Of a stretch of 64,000 bases of DNA, positions 1-10,600 are shown piece after piece. How positions within the stretch are numbered: position 1 is the first letter of the stretch; each line of letters opens with the position of its first letter. A program made the translations under genes and the position numbers. The stretch comes from Chiua virens (lineage: Eukaryota; Basidiomycota; Agaricomycetes; Boletales; Boletaceae). The notes below the pieces were generated by a model. It saw nothing but the letters and a program-made list of their open reading frames with translations. It made no database searches and was not told the origin of the DNA. The DNA is taken from the NCBI GenBank assembly GCA_019787685.1, contig JAHNUO010000009.1:868001-932000 (forward strand). The letters are read 5' to 3'.

Positions 1-78
1 TCTTGCATCACCATTCTCGACTCATACGACTGGCCGGACCTATACCAACGCATTCTACCCTACCTCAGCGTTCGCAAA

Positions 79-1395
79 ATGTACAGCACATTGGCGTTTC
101 GCACGAGCGCAGTCGGTCCACTGCGAACCGTGTCGACCGCGTTCGTCACCGCAGTCGGTCGTCTCGACAAGTCATTTTCGCCTGCAGATACGATCGCACG
201 TCTCCAAGCACACGCATTCGTAAAGTCTGATGCCATCTACATTGTTCATATAATTCTTGCCATGTTTTGGCTCGTTATCATGGAGGTTCCATCCTTCCCC
301 TCCAAGCTCTTCATCCCCCTTCTCTACGCTATCGCCCTCCTCATCCCATTTACCTCCCAGTTCTTCCTCCCGGCAACACCTGTCTTCGCATGGCTCCTCG
401 CATTCTACACGAACCGCTTTATACCCTCTGATCTCCGCCCCGCCGTTCACGTTGTCCTCCTTCCCACTCTAGAGTCCGTTCTATACGGTGCCAACATTTC
501 CGATATCCTCACCCGTTTCACGCACCCCGTCCTCGACATAATTGCCTGGCTACCATACGGCGTCTTCCACTACACCTACCCACTCGTGCTCTCTCTCTTC
601 CTCTGGCTTTTTCGCCCCTCTCTCGCCCTCAAGACCTGGGCCAAGACATTTGGCTACATGAACCTCACCGCTGTTCTCGTTCAGATCCTTATCCCCTGTG
701 CCGCCCCCTGGTACGAAGTCATCTACGGCCTCACTCCCGCCACCTATGACGTCCCAGGCTCCCCTGGCGGCCTCGCCCGGATCGACGCCCTTTTTGGTAA
801 CGACGGTTACCAAACCATGTTCTCCAACTCCCCCCTCGTGTTTGGTGCCTTTCCCAGTCTCCACGCTGGCTGGGCAACCCTCGGCGCGCTGTTCATTACC
901 CACTTTTGGGACGGCACGACGCGGTATGTGTGGACGTACGTCGGAGTGCTGTATTGGAGTACCATGTACCTCACACACCACTACCTCATCGACGTCGTTG
1001 GCGGGGCGTGTCTTGCTACGGCATTTTTCTATTTGTTCATGCCGGACGAACTGCGCGGGAAGGGTGGGCACGGTGGGCGATCCAAGTATGAACAGTACGA
1101 CCTTGAGGCGAGACGTCTGGTGGGGATGGATGAGTTTGCGAGCGATACGGCCGAATCGATGGACTTATCGGACGAGGCGGAGCAGGACCAGCTTATTTTA
1201 TATCGATCCCCGAATCCGGATCGTACGAGTCAGGGAAAGGAACCTGTGAGGCAACACGTGGTGCCCAAGAAGTCAGGAGGGAAGATGCATCGTCATACGG
1301 CGAGCATTGCAAGCCTGATTCGTGCAGATGAGCGGTCGGAGGGGTGGAGTCCGATTGGGAACAAAGGGTTTGTATTTCCTCCCCTGAGCCGGTGA
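79..1395 (+). CDS. AUR1: Inositol phosphorylceramide synthase (AUR1-like, PAP2 fold)
   Basis: A single open frame of 438 residues, close to the roughly 400-residue yeast Aur1. Several hydrophobic segments fill residues 50-330. The family signatures are present in order: GSPGGLARID near residue 229, FPSLHAGWA near 259 and HHYLIDVVGG near 300; the two His and the Asp form the lipid-phosphatase-like catalytic site. In known family members the enzyme transfers phosphoinositol from phosphatidylinositol to ceramide in the Golgi, an essential fungal step and the target of aureobasidin A. The hydrophilic C-terminal tail of about 100 residues is acidic, then basic. The first in-frame ATG was taken as the start; an upstream exon outside the window cannot be excluded. 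It ends convergently with the dioxygenase gene. A neutral ceramidase lies 15 kb away. Confidence 0.92.
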   Translation: MYSTLAFRTSAVGPLRTVSTAFVTAVGRLDKSFSPADTIARLQAHAFVKSDAIYIVHIILAMFWLVIMEVPSFPSKLFIPLLYAIALLIPFTSQFFLPATPVFAWLLAFYTNRFIPSDLRPAVHVVLLPTLESVLYGANISDILTRFTHPVLDIIAWLPYGVFHYTYPLVLSLFLWLFRPSLALKTWAKTFGYMNLTAVLVQILIPCAAPWYEVIYGLTPATYDVPGSPGGLARIDALFGNDGYQTMFSNSPLVFGAFPSLHAGWATLGALFITHFWDGTTRYVWTYVGVLYWSTMYLTHHYLIDVVGGACLATAFFYLFMPDELRGKGGHGGRSKYEQYDLEARRLVGMDEFASDTAESMDLSDEAEQDQLILYRSPNPDRTSQGKEPVRQHVVPKKSGGKMHRHTASIASLIRADERSEGWSPIGNKGFVFPPLSR

Positions 1396-1618
1396 CCCTT
1401 GTGTTGTTGGTGGGATGGACTGTTGCCGGGAGCGAGGTCACACAACATGAGACATCACTCCATGGATACGACGCTAGTTCGAAGGGACGCTCTTGGTTCA
1501 CTATACCCTATCTACCGTTCAATGTCAACGTATTTCGAAGCGTTCCCTCTTGAGTGAAAAGGTTGTCAGTCTAAACGGTGCGACTCGGCCAGTATCATCT
1601 CCTTGCCATTATGATCTA

Positions 1619-2711
1619 CTAACCACTGAGGGAGTATCCCACGTCACCCTTGACGCTGATCTGCATTTGGACCAACGCATCCAGCATCCTCTGCCCCACC
1701 TCGTCGAGCGTTTCCCGGAACTGCGGCTCCTTCATCCACTGCAGCCCATGCTGAAGCACGTTGCGCGCACGCGTTGACCCGCCGCGAATATCACCCATGG
1801 TCGCATGGAGCGTCGCGCGACGTTGACTTGTGTCATATGTGGCACAGTGCAGAATGTTCGAGTTGTAAAACACGGTTTCGCCGGCTGCAAGGCTGGGCGT
1901 CAGACATGGCTCCCTAGAGAGAAAGAGAGACTTGCGTTGGAGAGTCAGTCGAATGGCACCAGGCATGGCAAGCGGGTCTTGGGGTGGCTTGAGGGTCGTC
2001 GAGTGGGCCCGCTGTTCGGCCGTCCTCGGCACCTTGTGTGACTTTGGTACGAGGTAGAGACAGGCGTCTTTGTAGAGTGCGCTGTGTGGGATGGACAGTT
2101 CGTCGGGAACGAGTGCAACGTTTGTGTACACTCACGTGTTCCATTGTACCTGAAGCAGGCGGTCAGCAAAGGGGTGACGTGCAAGAATGGGACATACCCC
2201 ATGCGACCAAGACGCAAGTGCCACGCGCTCCTCTTCTTGGCTTGCATCCTCCCGTACATCGTCCCGATGCCATCGCAACGCAAAATTGTGGTTCAGCGGG
2301 TTGATCAACAAATTGAACAGTTCTGCAAGTGTGCCATCACACGCATCAACTCGGGCCACTGACGGTCACCATGATGTGAAGCCACTCACCCATCTGCAGA
2401 TCCTTGGTCTCACACCCCAACAATGCCGCCGCGGCCGACCGGACGCCCTCGGACGTATACCACGTTGCAAACACGGGCTCGCCCAGCTCGGGATGCATCA
2501 CATGTTGTACGCCCCATGAATCGGGGTTGGCATCGTCAAAGGGGGGAAACTGTTTCCCAACCGTGCGACGGTGGTGCCACGTCCCTGCGCGTGTTTTAGC
2601 GATCACACGATCGCACGCGGCACGGAGAGTGGGGAGGAGAGAGGGCGAGATGAGGGCGGGGACGAGAACGTAGCCTTGGTCGTCGTAGGTCGATTTGAGG
2701 GAGATGGTCAT
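1619..2711 (-). CDS. Phytanoyl-CoA dioxygenase (PhyH) family protein
   Basis: Four exons join in frame: 2711-2390, 2322-2136, 2081-1936 and 1884-1619, giving 306 aa. PhyH proteins are Fe(II)/2-oxoglutarate dioxygenases. Visible iron ligands are the HRD of RWHRDD (about residues 126-128) and the His of NILHCATYD (about 231), with a downstream Arg that would bind 2-oxoglutarate. The junctions restore family-typical stretches: QMELFNLLINP across intron 1, QWNTALYKDACLYLVP across intron 2 and LTLQPGETVFYN across intron 3. Intron 3 (1885-1935) begins with GC rather than GT and is 51 nt, so its retention would keep the frame open. The substrate is unknown. The start is the first Met, directly before the conserved DDQGYVLVPALI region. 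Confidence 0.85.
1885..1935 (-). other. GC-AG intron in the PhyH-like gene
   Basis: Read on the minus strand the intron starts GCAAGT and ends TTGCAG. Removing it restores QPGETVFYN, the family-typical sequence before the distal iron-binding His; retaining it inserts 17 unrelated residues without a stop. Confidence 0.7.
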
Positions 2712-3084
2712 TGGATGGGTGTGGAGGTACGTCTCACCGTGGCACGCTTCATGATAAGACTTTGGTCGGGTGACCGGCCTGCCCGCTCAGAGAGCAGCTG
2801 ACCTGGTGTAGGGTCATGATGCATCATGCGCTGTGGTACTAGTGAGTCTGTTGTACTTTGATTAGGCCAAATAATGGCAAACCTGATGGTAGCTACATAC
2901 GTCATCTGTCGATAGGAGACGCAATCTATCTTGCCTCTCGACTCTCATGCCCATCGTGCTGCAACAAAGTCCCCTTGCATTGTCAAGTTGTTAGTATCAT
3001 GTCACGCGTGGTACCCGCTGAGCGAGTGATTTGATCGCCGCGATATTTCTGATTGACGAGCAGCTGTGTGAAAGGTCGCACTCA
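2712..3084. other. Intergenic, nothing recognised
   Basis: This is the presumed upstream region of the PhyH-like gene. No conserved ORF, repeat or RNA gene was seen. Confidence 0.5.
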
Positions 3085-3590
3085 TCAGTGATAGTGCGAG
3101 GATCTAATAGTAGACATAAACCAGACCTCGTGTGCAGTTAATATAACAGACCAATCGAGCGACGTATGTGGATCTACAGGCCAATGAGATCGAGAAAGGA
3201 TAGCAAAGTGTGTTGTAGTACAGAATTTCATCCTCTTCAATAGGACGTTCCACGTAGTCGCGAAGGTCTCGGGACTATTTACAACCGCAGTGCTCGGGCC
3301 GTCGATCGCGGGGGGAGTGAAACGCATCGCTTGAATAGTTTGCATCGCTGTATCGACGGTACGTAGCAGGCTCCGCAACCTGACGCTCGTCAACATCAAG
3401 GGGCCAAGAAGGGTTGGTGGTCAATGTGAACCTCAGTGTGAAATCGGCCCCGGAAGAGTATGGTGGCCTTAGAGGGATCCATGTCGAGATCTTCGAACAC
3501 TGTCAACCAACGATCCGTCGCACTCTCGATCACACCATTACTTGTTGTCCTTATCGATATCCTCCAATGCCATGTTCTGCGAGTAGACAA
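3085..3590 (-). pseudogene. Relic of a C2-NACHT-WD40 gene (N-terminal exons only)
   Basis: On the minus strand this stretch aligns with exons 4-6 of the two intact NLR-like genes in the window. Matching pieces are VFEDLDMDPSKA (gene 2: VFEEHIHKDPSKA), SPETFATTWNVLLKRMK (gene 2: SQTFATTWNVLLQRIK), then the short exon reading DPHTSLDWSVI (gene 2: HPYTSLAWSVI). The order is conserved, but the reading frame changes at least twice and the bases after LLKRMK up to part of the next intron are missing. No NACHT or WD40 sequence follows. The remaining intron similarity shows a DNA-level copy rather than a processed one. It is a decayed third paralogue, oriented opposite to the intact genes. Confidence 0.75.
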
Positions 3591-3824
3591 AATACATGAC
3601 TAAAAAGCACCTAAGTAAACAGAGTGTATAGTGGAATAATAATGATAAAAACAGGGTTGCCAGTTGTATATGAAATCGTGTCAGATACATTGCGATGCGT
3701 TCCACAAGTTGAAAGTCCCATGATACCCCATCACTTCTGAGCCTATGAAATATCAAATGCTAAGAGTATACAAGCCTCGAAGCTGTTGAATAACTTATCA
3801 ATACAACCGAGTTATGCCGCCCGT

Positions 3825-5169
3825 TCATGCTGCACCGGCCACTGCGCCTCCACGCCGCATCGTCTGGTCCCGATGCGTCTTCGCAATCGCCCACAACCGC
3901 TCCGCCTTGGGATCCCGAGCGAACCACTGTTGCTGCTCGAGAAAGACGGGCCGGAAGCGGCGTCGGACGACCGGTCGAGTGGGCGATGTCTGTCCTTGTG
4001 ACCGAGACGGTGACGATTGCAAGTCGACTTGCACCGAGTCTTCCGCTGGCTTGCTATGACGGAGAGGACGCGGCGTTGACGGTCCGGCGCTTGGAGACTC
4101 GCTCCACTCCACAGCTGGCAGTTTAGTGGGACTGCTTTTGAAGACGGCATGGAAAGCTGCTGTAGAAGCTGCCGATGAACGCTTCGCGGGGGAACTGCTC
4201 GTTCCCGGTTTGGTGGGTGACGCAGAGTCGAGTCGGCGTTTTTTGGTTGGCGTTTCAGGGAAAGCATCAGCGTCCTCGTTACCCTCGGAGGATAGGCGTG
4301 AAAAGGCTACTGTGCGTTTCTTCGACGGCGTCATCGTGATCCGTGATTTCATGGCGGATTTTACCGGACTTTTTTGAGGGGAGGCAGTGATCGACTCGGA
4401 GACGCGATTGGGTCCGGGCTGCGCCGGTTGAGATACATGAGCAGAATGCCGACGTTGACGTATGTAAGATGTTATTTGGTGTGCGAGAGCGTCACATTGT
4501 TTGTCGAGGGTGGACACAATGGCCTTGAACGCTTTCAGGGGAAGGGAATAGGTCTGACAAAGTGCTCGTTCCTGTACGGAGGGTTCCTGCATGCCATAGC
4601 CACGATCAATCGCGCAAAACATTGAAAAATAAATGACTTTACCTCTATCAGCTGGCACACCCAATAAAAGATGGCACAGGTCAAGGTAAGGCCGCCGTAT
4701 CTCTCCTTCAGCATGTCACCGCGCGGGACTCCCACCTCGGCATCCTGCATGCAAGCTATGACGTCCTCTCTTGGGAGAACATGATATGTATCGACAAGCT
4801 TCTCGTAAGTGACATTTGAAACTGTGTTGCTTTCGTCTGTGTTCAGCGCGGCGCGCACTTTCTTGAGAATGTCGGAGAACTCGGTTTGGTTTATACACGC
4901 TGCAGACATTGCAGACTGGAGCGATACTTCGCCTGAATTTAACCTGTATGATTTATTACAGAGAAGACAAGCGGCAGAAAAGAGAACGCGTACTGTTCGG
5001 ACGCGAAGTATGCGCACACCGCTGGAATCGCGATGGTGTTTTTAACGACGAAGCCGGATCCTGGACGAGTTTTTGCATCGACAAGACGCATAATTGAAAG
5101 CGCCTTTTCAAAGGTGTCCGAGCTGGAACATAACTTCCTCAGTTGGGTACGCTGGAGTGCTGCTGCCAT
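3825..5169 (-). CDS. ORC6: Origin recognition complex subunit 6 (ORC6-like)
   Basis: Three exons (5169-4994, 4943-4643, 4586-3825) give 412 aa. Residues 1-200 look alpha-helical and fit the cyclin-box/TFIIB-like fold of Orc6: an N-terminal RTQLRKLCSS followed by ASEQLNSGEVSLQ, YHVLPREDVIACM and the helix KAFKAIVSTLDKQC. The middle (about 210-360) is low-complexity and rich in Ser/Pro/Lys, with SPxK/TPxK sites that could be CDK targets, as in yeast Orc6. The C-terminus carries RRRFRPVFLEQQQWFARDP, resembling the C-terminal motif of fungal Orc6. It would act in the nucleus in origin licensing. Assignment is by pattern; the family diverges strongly in sequence. Confidence 0.7.
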
Positions 5170-5318
5170 GACGCGGTCGACTAGTTCAAAAGTTGTGACA
5201 CAAAACGCGTGACTACATAAAACGCGATCACACGTGATGTGACAATACTGCCGAAGTTCTTACGACAATACTAGTACACTGCTTCATACGAAGTACTACC
5301 CGCACTATCTTTGGGAAT

Positions 5319-7104
5319 TCAAAAGAATCCTTTATTGTCCCAGTCACCAGCCATTTCTCCCTCCCGCATCCATCCCAGCTTGTTCTGAGTAAGTCTCGCC
5401 ACACGCACAAATAGCGTCCCATCCAATTCTTGTAGGCATACCTTGTCTTCAGCTTCCTTTTCCCTCACAACCTGTGCAGTGGTGACTCCCGTCCTTCCCC
5501 TGGGTTGTGCGCACCAACCTCTCTCACGGTTACCATATAATGAAGAATGGTGTGCGAGCGCACGTTGCGTCTTGCAGAGGTGCTCGTTTGGATGTACGAT
5601 AGTTGTCTGGATCATTGGGTACCATGCATTCGGGGTGTGAACCAAATCAGAGGTCGGGTTTGGAAGCGTATTCCATGCTGGTTCAGTGGTTGGTCCCGGA
5701 ACCTTGTGGAGAAGAGACTCGGTATTTTTGAAGAATGAACGAATATCAAGCTGAGGACGTCCCCTCGCAACATAGATTGAGAGGGAAGCAGTAAAATAGG
5801 TCATCAATAAAAGGCGTCTCGACGAGAACTTGTCGACATAGGCAAGCAGAGATGGAAGGAAAATCGATGATGTCACCAAATGCATCAAGAAGAAATCCGC
5901 ATTGAGGGGCTCGTCTGGCACGAATCCACCAACGCCATAGATGACAACGTTCGCCCACGAAAGTTCCTCGATCGCATCTGCTATACCCTCCGTGGAAATA
6001 TCAAATTTCCACATGTTGACATAGTTGTGGATGATAGAGCCATAATCTGTTAATACCTTCAAGTACATCTTTTCTTCGTCCGTGTGTTGAATGCGGGAAA
6101 AACGAGGATCACAGGAAACAAGGGCAAGAATTGACAGTGCTGTGCGATTGCAATCTTTGGCATTACCGCTGGAAACCACATCGGGAAACCAGACTCTCGG
6201 AATCAAGTCCGGGTTCGAACCCTGGACTGCAGCCATGGCCAAGCCTGTCGCATAGCTGATCAAACAACATACAATGATCAAATTGCAATCACGGACCCTC
6301 AGCACTGACACCGACGGAATTAAATTCTGCGCCATATCCGGTGTGGATAAGGGGGTGAAGTACGCCACCCATGAAACGCGACAACATCTCGGGCCTCATA
6401 TCACCAAAGTTGGCTGCTGGAGCAAAGACATATTCTTCGAGGCACGTATTCAGATTCTTCTGAAGGAGTTCGGACGTGAAATAATCAAGATAACTGGCAT
6501 AATAACTAAGGCGGATGTCTGTCAATCATGAGAGCGTGCTGAGGTGTTAGCAGACATACCGCTCGTCACCCAGATGTTTGTAAAAGTTATGGTTATTGAT
6601 ATGCTCGGGAGAATCAAAGGCAGGACGCTGATACTCGCAATGGGTTGCATATGCGGCCTCAATGACCGGACCAGGGGCACCGAGAGCCCAAATCGCAAGC
6701 AGGTGGTGGGCCGCATGACTGCCGATGTGAGGTAAATTAGGACAAAGGTTGGTAGTTCGACTGGATACATACTTGTGGAACCCCTTGTAGTTGAAGAAGA
6801 TGTGCCAGCGCGCATGATTATCTGAGAGGGTCTTTATAAGCGCTTTTGTGGAAGCTTCCTCGATCCCGGGAAAGGTCCGCGGAGACAGTAGAGAAGGGGG
6901 GAGAGAAGGGGCATAGAAGAGCGCATCCAAAGGGGGGTGGGTCCTGGGACCGCAGACAGTTGCAGCGGTCTCCGGAGAGTAATCGACAAAGCCATGTGCA
7001 GTCAAGGCATCAGGAGGAAGATGTGTTGGATCCTCTTTCGGACGCTGGAGTGGTTTGTTAGAGTTGGGATCATATTCACTGAGGGTGGAGGACATCTGGG
7101 TCAC
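5319..7104 (-). CDS. Questin oxidase-like protein (DUF4243 family)
   Basis: Four exons (7104-6773, 6718-6560, 6505-6297, 6244-5319) give 541 aa. Family-typical blocks are visible: DNHARWHIFFN, then FHNHAAHHLLAIWALGA across intron 1, NHNFYKHLGDERYY across intron 2, MRPEMLSRFMGGVLHPLIHTGYG, and C-terminal VHPNEHLCKTQRAL and LDGTLFVRVA. Relatives include questin oxidase, a Baeyer-Villiger-type enzyme of fungal anthraquinone routes, but many members sit outside biosynthetic clusters. No polyketide synthase lies nearby, so the substrate is open. A further small intron near 5440-5540 is possible, because the piece between KTQRAL and ELDGTLF is longer than expected. Confidence 0.8.
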
Positions 7105-7670
7105 TGTTGTAGGAGAAAGGAGTCAGATGGTAGATGACGTCAACTTATAAAACAGTGTCAGAAAACGGTAATGACCGTGCGCAAGAACACTTGCTAGACC
7201 TTCGCGATTACCATCAAATGATTGAAGGAACCTTAGAACGACGCAGTATCGCGGCGGGGGCGGCATCGACTCGAACTCCGGGATAGCATATGCCCCCGGA
7301 CTCGTCCCGCGTCAGTAGTACTTCAAATTGGCAAGTTTCAAGTTGATCGTGGACTAGTAATTTATTACTTCACCGGTTGTCGTAGGTTGGTCCTGTGATT
7401 TTACCTGGTCCGGACTTGAAATTCAATCCGACTCGTTTGCCATCAAATCAGGCGAGCTTTGAGCATTTGAAGAACTAGTACGGGTGCACTGTCGTGATAG
7501 TTAGTGCCGCCAACTCAGAGCCGCTTTCAGGCCGCGGGTGACCCGGCCCGGACTGTGGGAGATTTCCTGACGTCGACTTCCCAGTCATTTTCCAGCTCAG
7601 TCACTTGTATCACTTGTATCCACTTGTAACACCACGAACACACGGTTGGCTGCAAGCTCCAATTTCAATC
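7105..7670. other. Intergenic region between questin-oxidase-like gene and NLR-like gene 1
   Basis: This is a divergent promoter space of about 570 bp. No ORF of note; a short direct repeat of a CACTTGTA-type motif occurs at 7603-7628. Nothing else was recognised. Confidence 0.45.
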
Positions 7671-10600
7671 ATGTGCGTAATTCGATATTTTCGTTGGCAA
7701 TGCGTTAACTGCGTCCAGGGCAAAAATAATCACCATCAAGGGTAGGTTGCAACGTTGGATCTCTGTTGTATATGAATTCATCTTCTTCTAGACATAGAGC
7801 TTCATGTTCGTGCGAATCGTAAACTTGGGTTGGCGAGACAACACTGCGTCGAATTTGCCATAGGCGACGTGCAGCGGATGACAGTCAAGGCAAAGGAAAA
7901 CAATAATCGTACGTCTTGGGATGAAAGTTGGTTTTTGTGGGTACATCCCTTTAATCTACGCTAGAGATCTGAATAGTATTAGTGATGGAGATGATGACTC
8001 TGATCTCATCGTAAACGTTTACCGCAAGTACCGCATGCCAGGAAAACAAGATCAACTCACCGGAAGTCTCACCTCTACGATCGGAGGGATAGTAGCTAAA
8101 TTGAACAACGGTGGTATGAAGGAATTTTGAATGCCATGTTGTATTTCTGATGTGATCTCTTTTTCCAAGTATTTGAAGAGACTCTCCGTGTGGATACCTC
8201 TACCAGCGCTCCTTCGGACGCCGAGATGAAAATCAAGTTTGTGTTGATTACGGAGTCTCGCCGGGTCGATAGTGCAGTCGTGCTTCAGGCTATCGATGCC
8301 TCCGCTAGGGCGACCGGAGCGGTCGCTACATTGAGCCACATCCCTGCAGTCATCCCCTCCATCGGATCCGCCGTCGATGCGGCCACAAACGTCGTAGACA
8401 ACGTACAAACGTTTGAGAGTACATGGAATGTTCTGTTGCAGAGGATCGAGCTATTCAACAAGGTTGTGGGCGGTATTGCACAGGTAGTTGTTGCTCAACG
8501 CTCGGCGCTTAGTAATGTTTTGTCTTCTTGGTCTGATTTCCCTATAGATCCACCCATACGCATCGCTCGCTTGGTCCGTTATATCGGCTGCGAATCAGGT
8601 ATAGCCTCTTGTTGATTGGTATCACATGGTGTTGCTGATCACGGGATGTTCCATAGGTTCTCTTACAACAGAAGAATCGCGACGAGCAGATCGTCCGCTT
8701 AGCTGGAACGATGAGCGATGTTTTTGCATTCGTACACGATGCCGACCCATTGAAGGACATCAAGCCGCACATCAAGCCCCTTACGCTTCTGATCCAGCAG
8801 GTGACGGAGTGCGGATATTTCATCACTGGGTACGCCAAGCAAAAGGATTTCTGTGAGTTTGTTTATCGCCTCGTGGCGTCTCTACTCATCCTCACATAGG
8901 GATTCGGATGGCAAAATACACGATCTCCGATATTGACACAAAAATTACGAGTTACGAGAGTAGGCTGCGAGAACTCAGAGCCGCATTCTTGGAAGGAGTT
9001 ATTTTGCAGAATGGAGTCACCGTCGTGCGTATGCTGAATGTGTTGGAGGACACTGGTAAGCCTGTCGTTTCGAGGTTGAGGTGCGTGATGTTCATAGACA
9101 TTGAACACAGCAGAAGCAATCGATCTGAATGACATGCCGTATGCATTTGACGCGAGGTATAAGCAGGAGAAGGGTTGCTTGCTAGGGACTCGCGAGTCCA
9201 TGCTGCGTGAAATTTGCGATATTCTCAACGATCCTGCAGAAGATGCCGCACGAGTGTGTCTTCTCACCGGCGTTGCTGGTTCGGGCAAATCTGCGGTGGC
9301 TCATTCGATCGCGCGACTGTTCGATGAGCAAAAGAGGTTAGGCTCGTCGTACTGCTTCGCTAGCACCGACGTTGCGAGCCGGAACCCGAAAAATCTTTTC
9401 AGTACCATTGCGCGGGATCTCTGCGACCATGACCCTCAGTACAAGTTCGCGCTGTGGAAGGTCGTGAAGGCAGATCGAGCGCTTCGCACGTCGACTTCAC
9501 CTTTGGAGCAGCTTGAGCGGCTTATAGTGGAGCCTAGCAGTCAAATCGACGCTATCGGCCCTCTGGTCATTGTCATTGACGCCCTTGACGAGAGCGGGGA
9601 CCTAGCCAGCCGCCGAAATTTCCTGCTTGCCATCTCCAAGCAAATCACCGAAACGACACTCCCACCCAACCTTCGCTTCCTCATTACTACTCGCCCGGAA
9701 AGTGACATTCTTGCATCATTCGGGTCTGGCCCACATTTGGTTCGAAAACATTTGGGTGAAGTCCCCGAGCAGGTTGTCGACAGAGATATTGAGAAGTTTA
9801 TCCACCATTCCCTTCATCAGTATCCTGAACTCGAGTCTTCCTGGCCCAGCCAGGAGTGGTGTCGACTACTTGTTGACCGTTCCCAGCATCTCTTCCAGTG
9901 GGCATCCACTGCGTGCAACTTCATTCAAGGATTGGGTGCGATTGGACTTGATCCATGCCAGCGACTCAAACTACTCCTTGAAATCGAGAAGAGCGAAGAT
10001 GAAGACGTCTATCCGCTGGATGAGCTCTACCGGACCGTGCTACAACAACTATTCACCTTGAAAACAGCACAGCGCCAGTTTCGAGAGGTGATGGCTGTCG
10101 TCCTTGCCCTCAAGGAACCACTCCCCCTCCCCTCCCTTTCGATTCTCTTTGATGGATACCTGAATGTCCGACAAATCATCCTAGCCCTAGCATCATTACT
10201 AGATGGAGTTCTCGATGAACGGAAGTCCATCCGTCCCCTTCACACGTCTCTCCGAGACTTCTTACTCGACGGAGCTCGCAGTGCCACTTTCCATGTCCCA
10301 ATCCTACCCCACCAGTCCCTTGCCATTGGCCACGCATTGCTTACTTGCATGCGCCGCATGCTCACGTTCAACATCTGTGACCTGAAGGATGCCCGAATCC
10401 GCAACCGTGCTGTCCCGGACTTGGCGAACCGCGTAAGCAAGGCTATTCCTCCCCACCTATTGTATTCGTGCCTATACTATATGGACCACCTGCATCTTGC
10501 CGCCCCTACCCCTGATCTGGACCTCCTCAATGATGTTACCCACTTTTTTAAAGACTTCTTCCCCTACTGGCTCGAAGCCATCAGCCTTCTCTCCCTCTCT

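Noticed and set aside
550..1249. Long opposite-strand and shifted frames over the AUR1-like gene
   Set aside because: They are shadows of the strongly supported IPC synthase frame, without own signatures.
6200..6235. B-box-like GGTTCGAACCC suggesting a tRNA
   Set aside because: It lies in conserved coding sequence of the questin-oxidase-like gene and lacks an A box.
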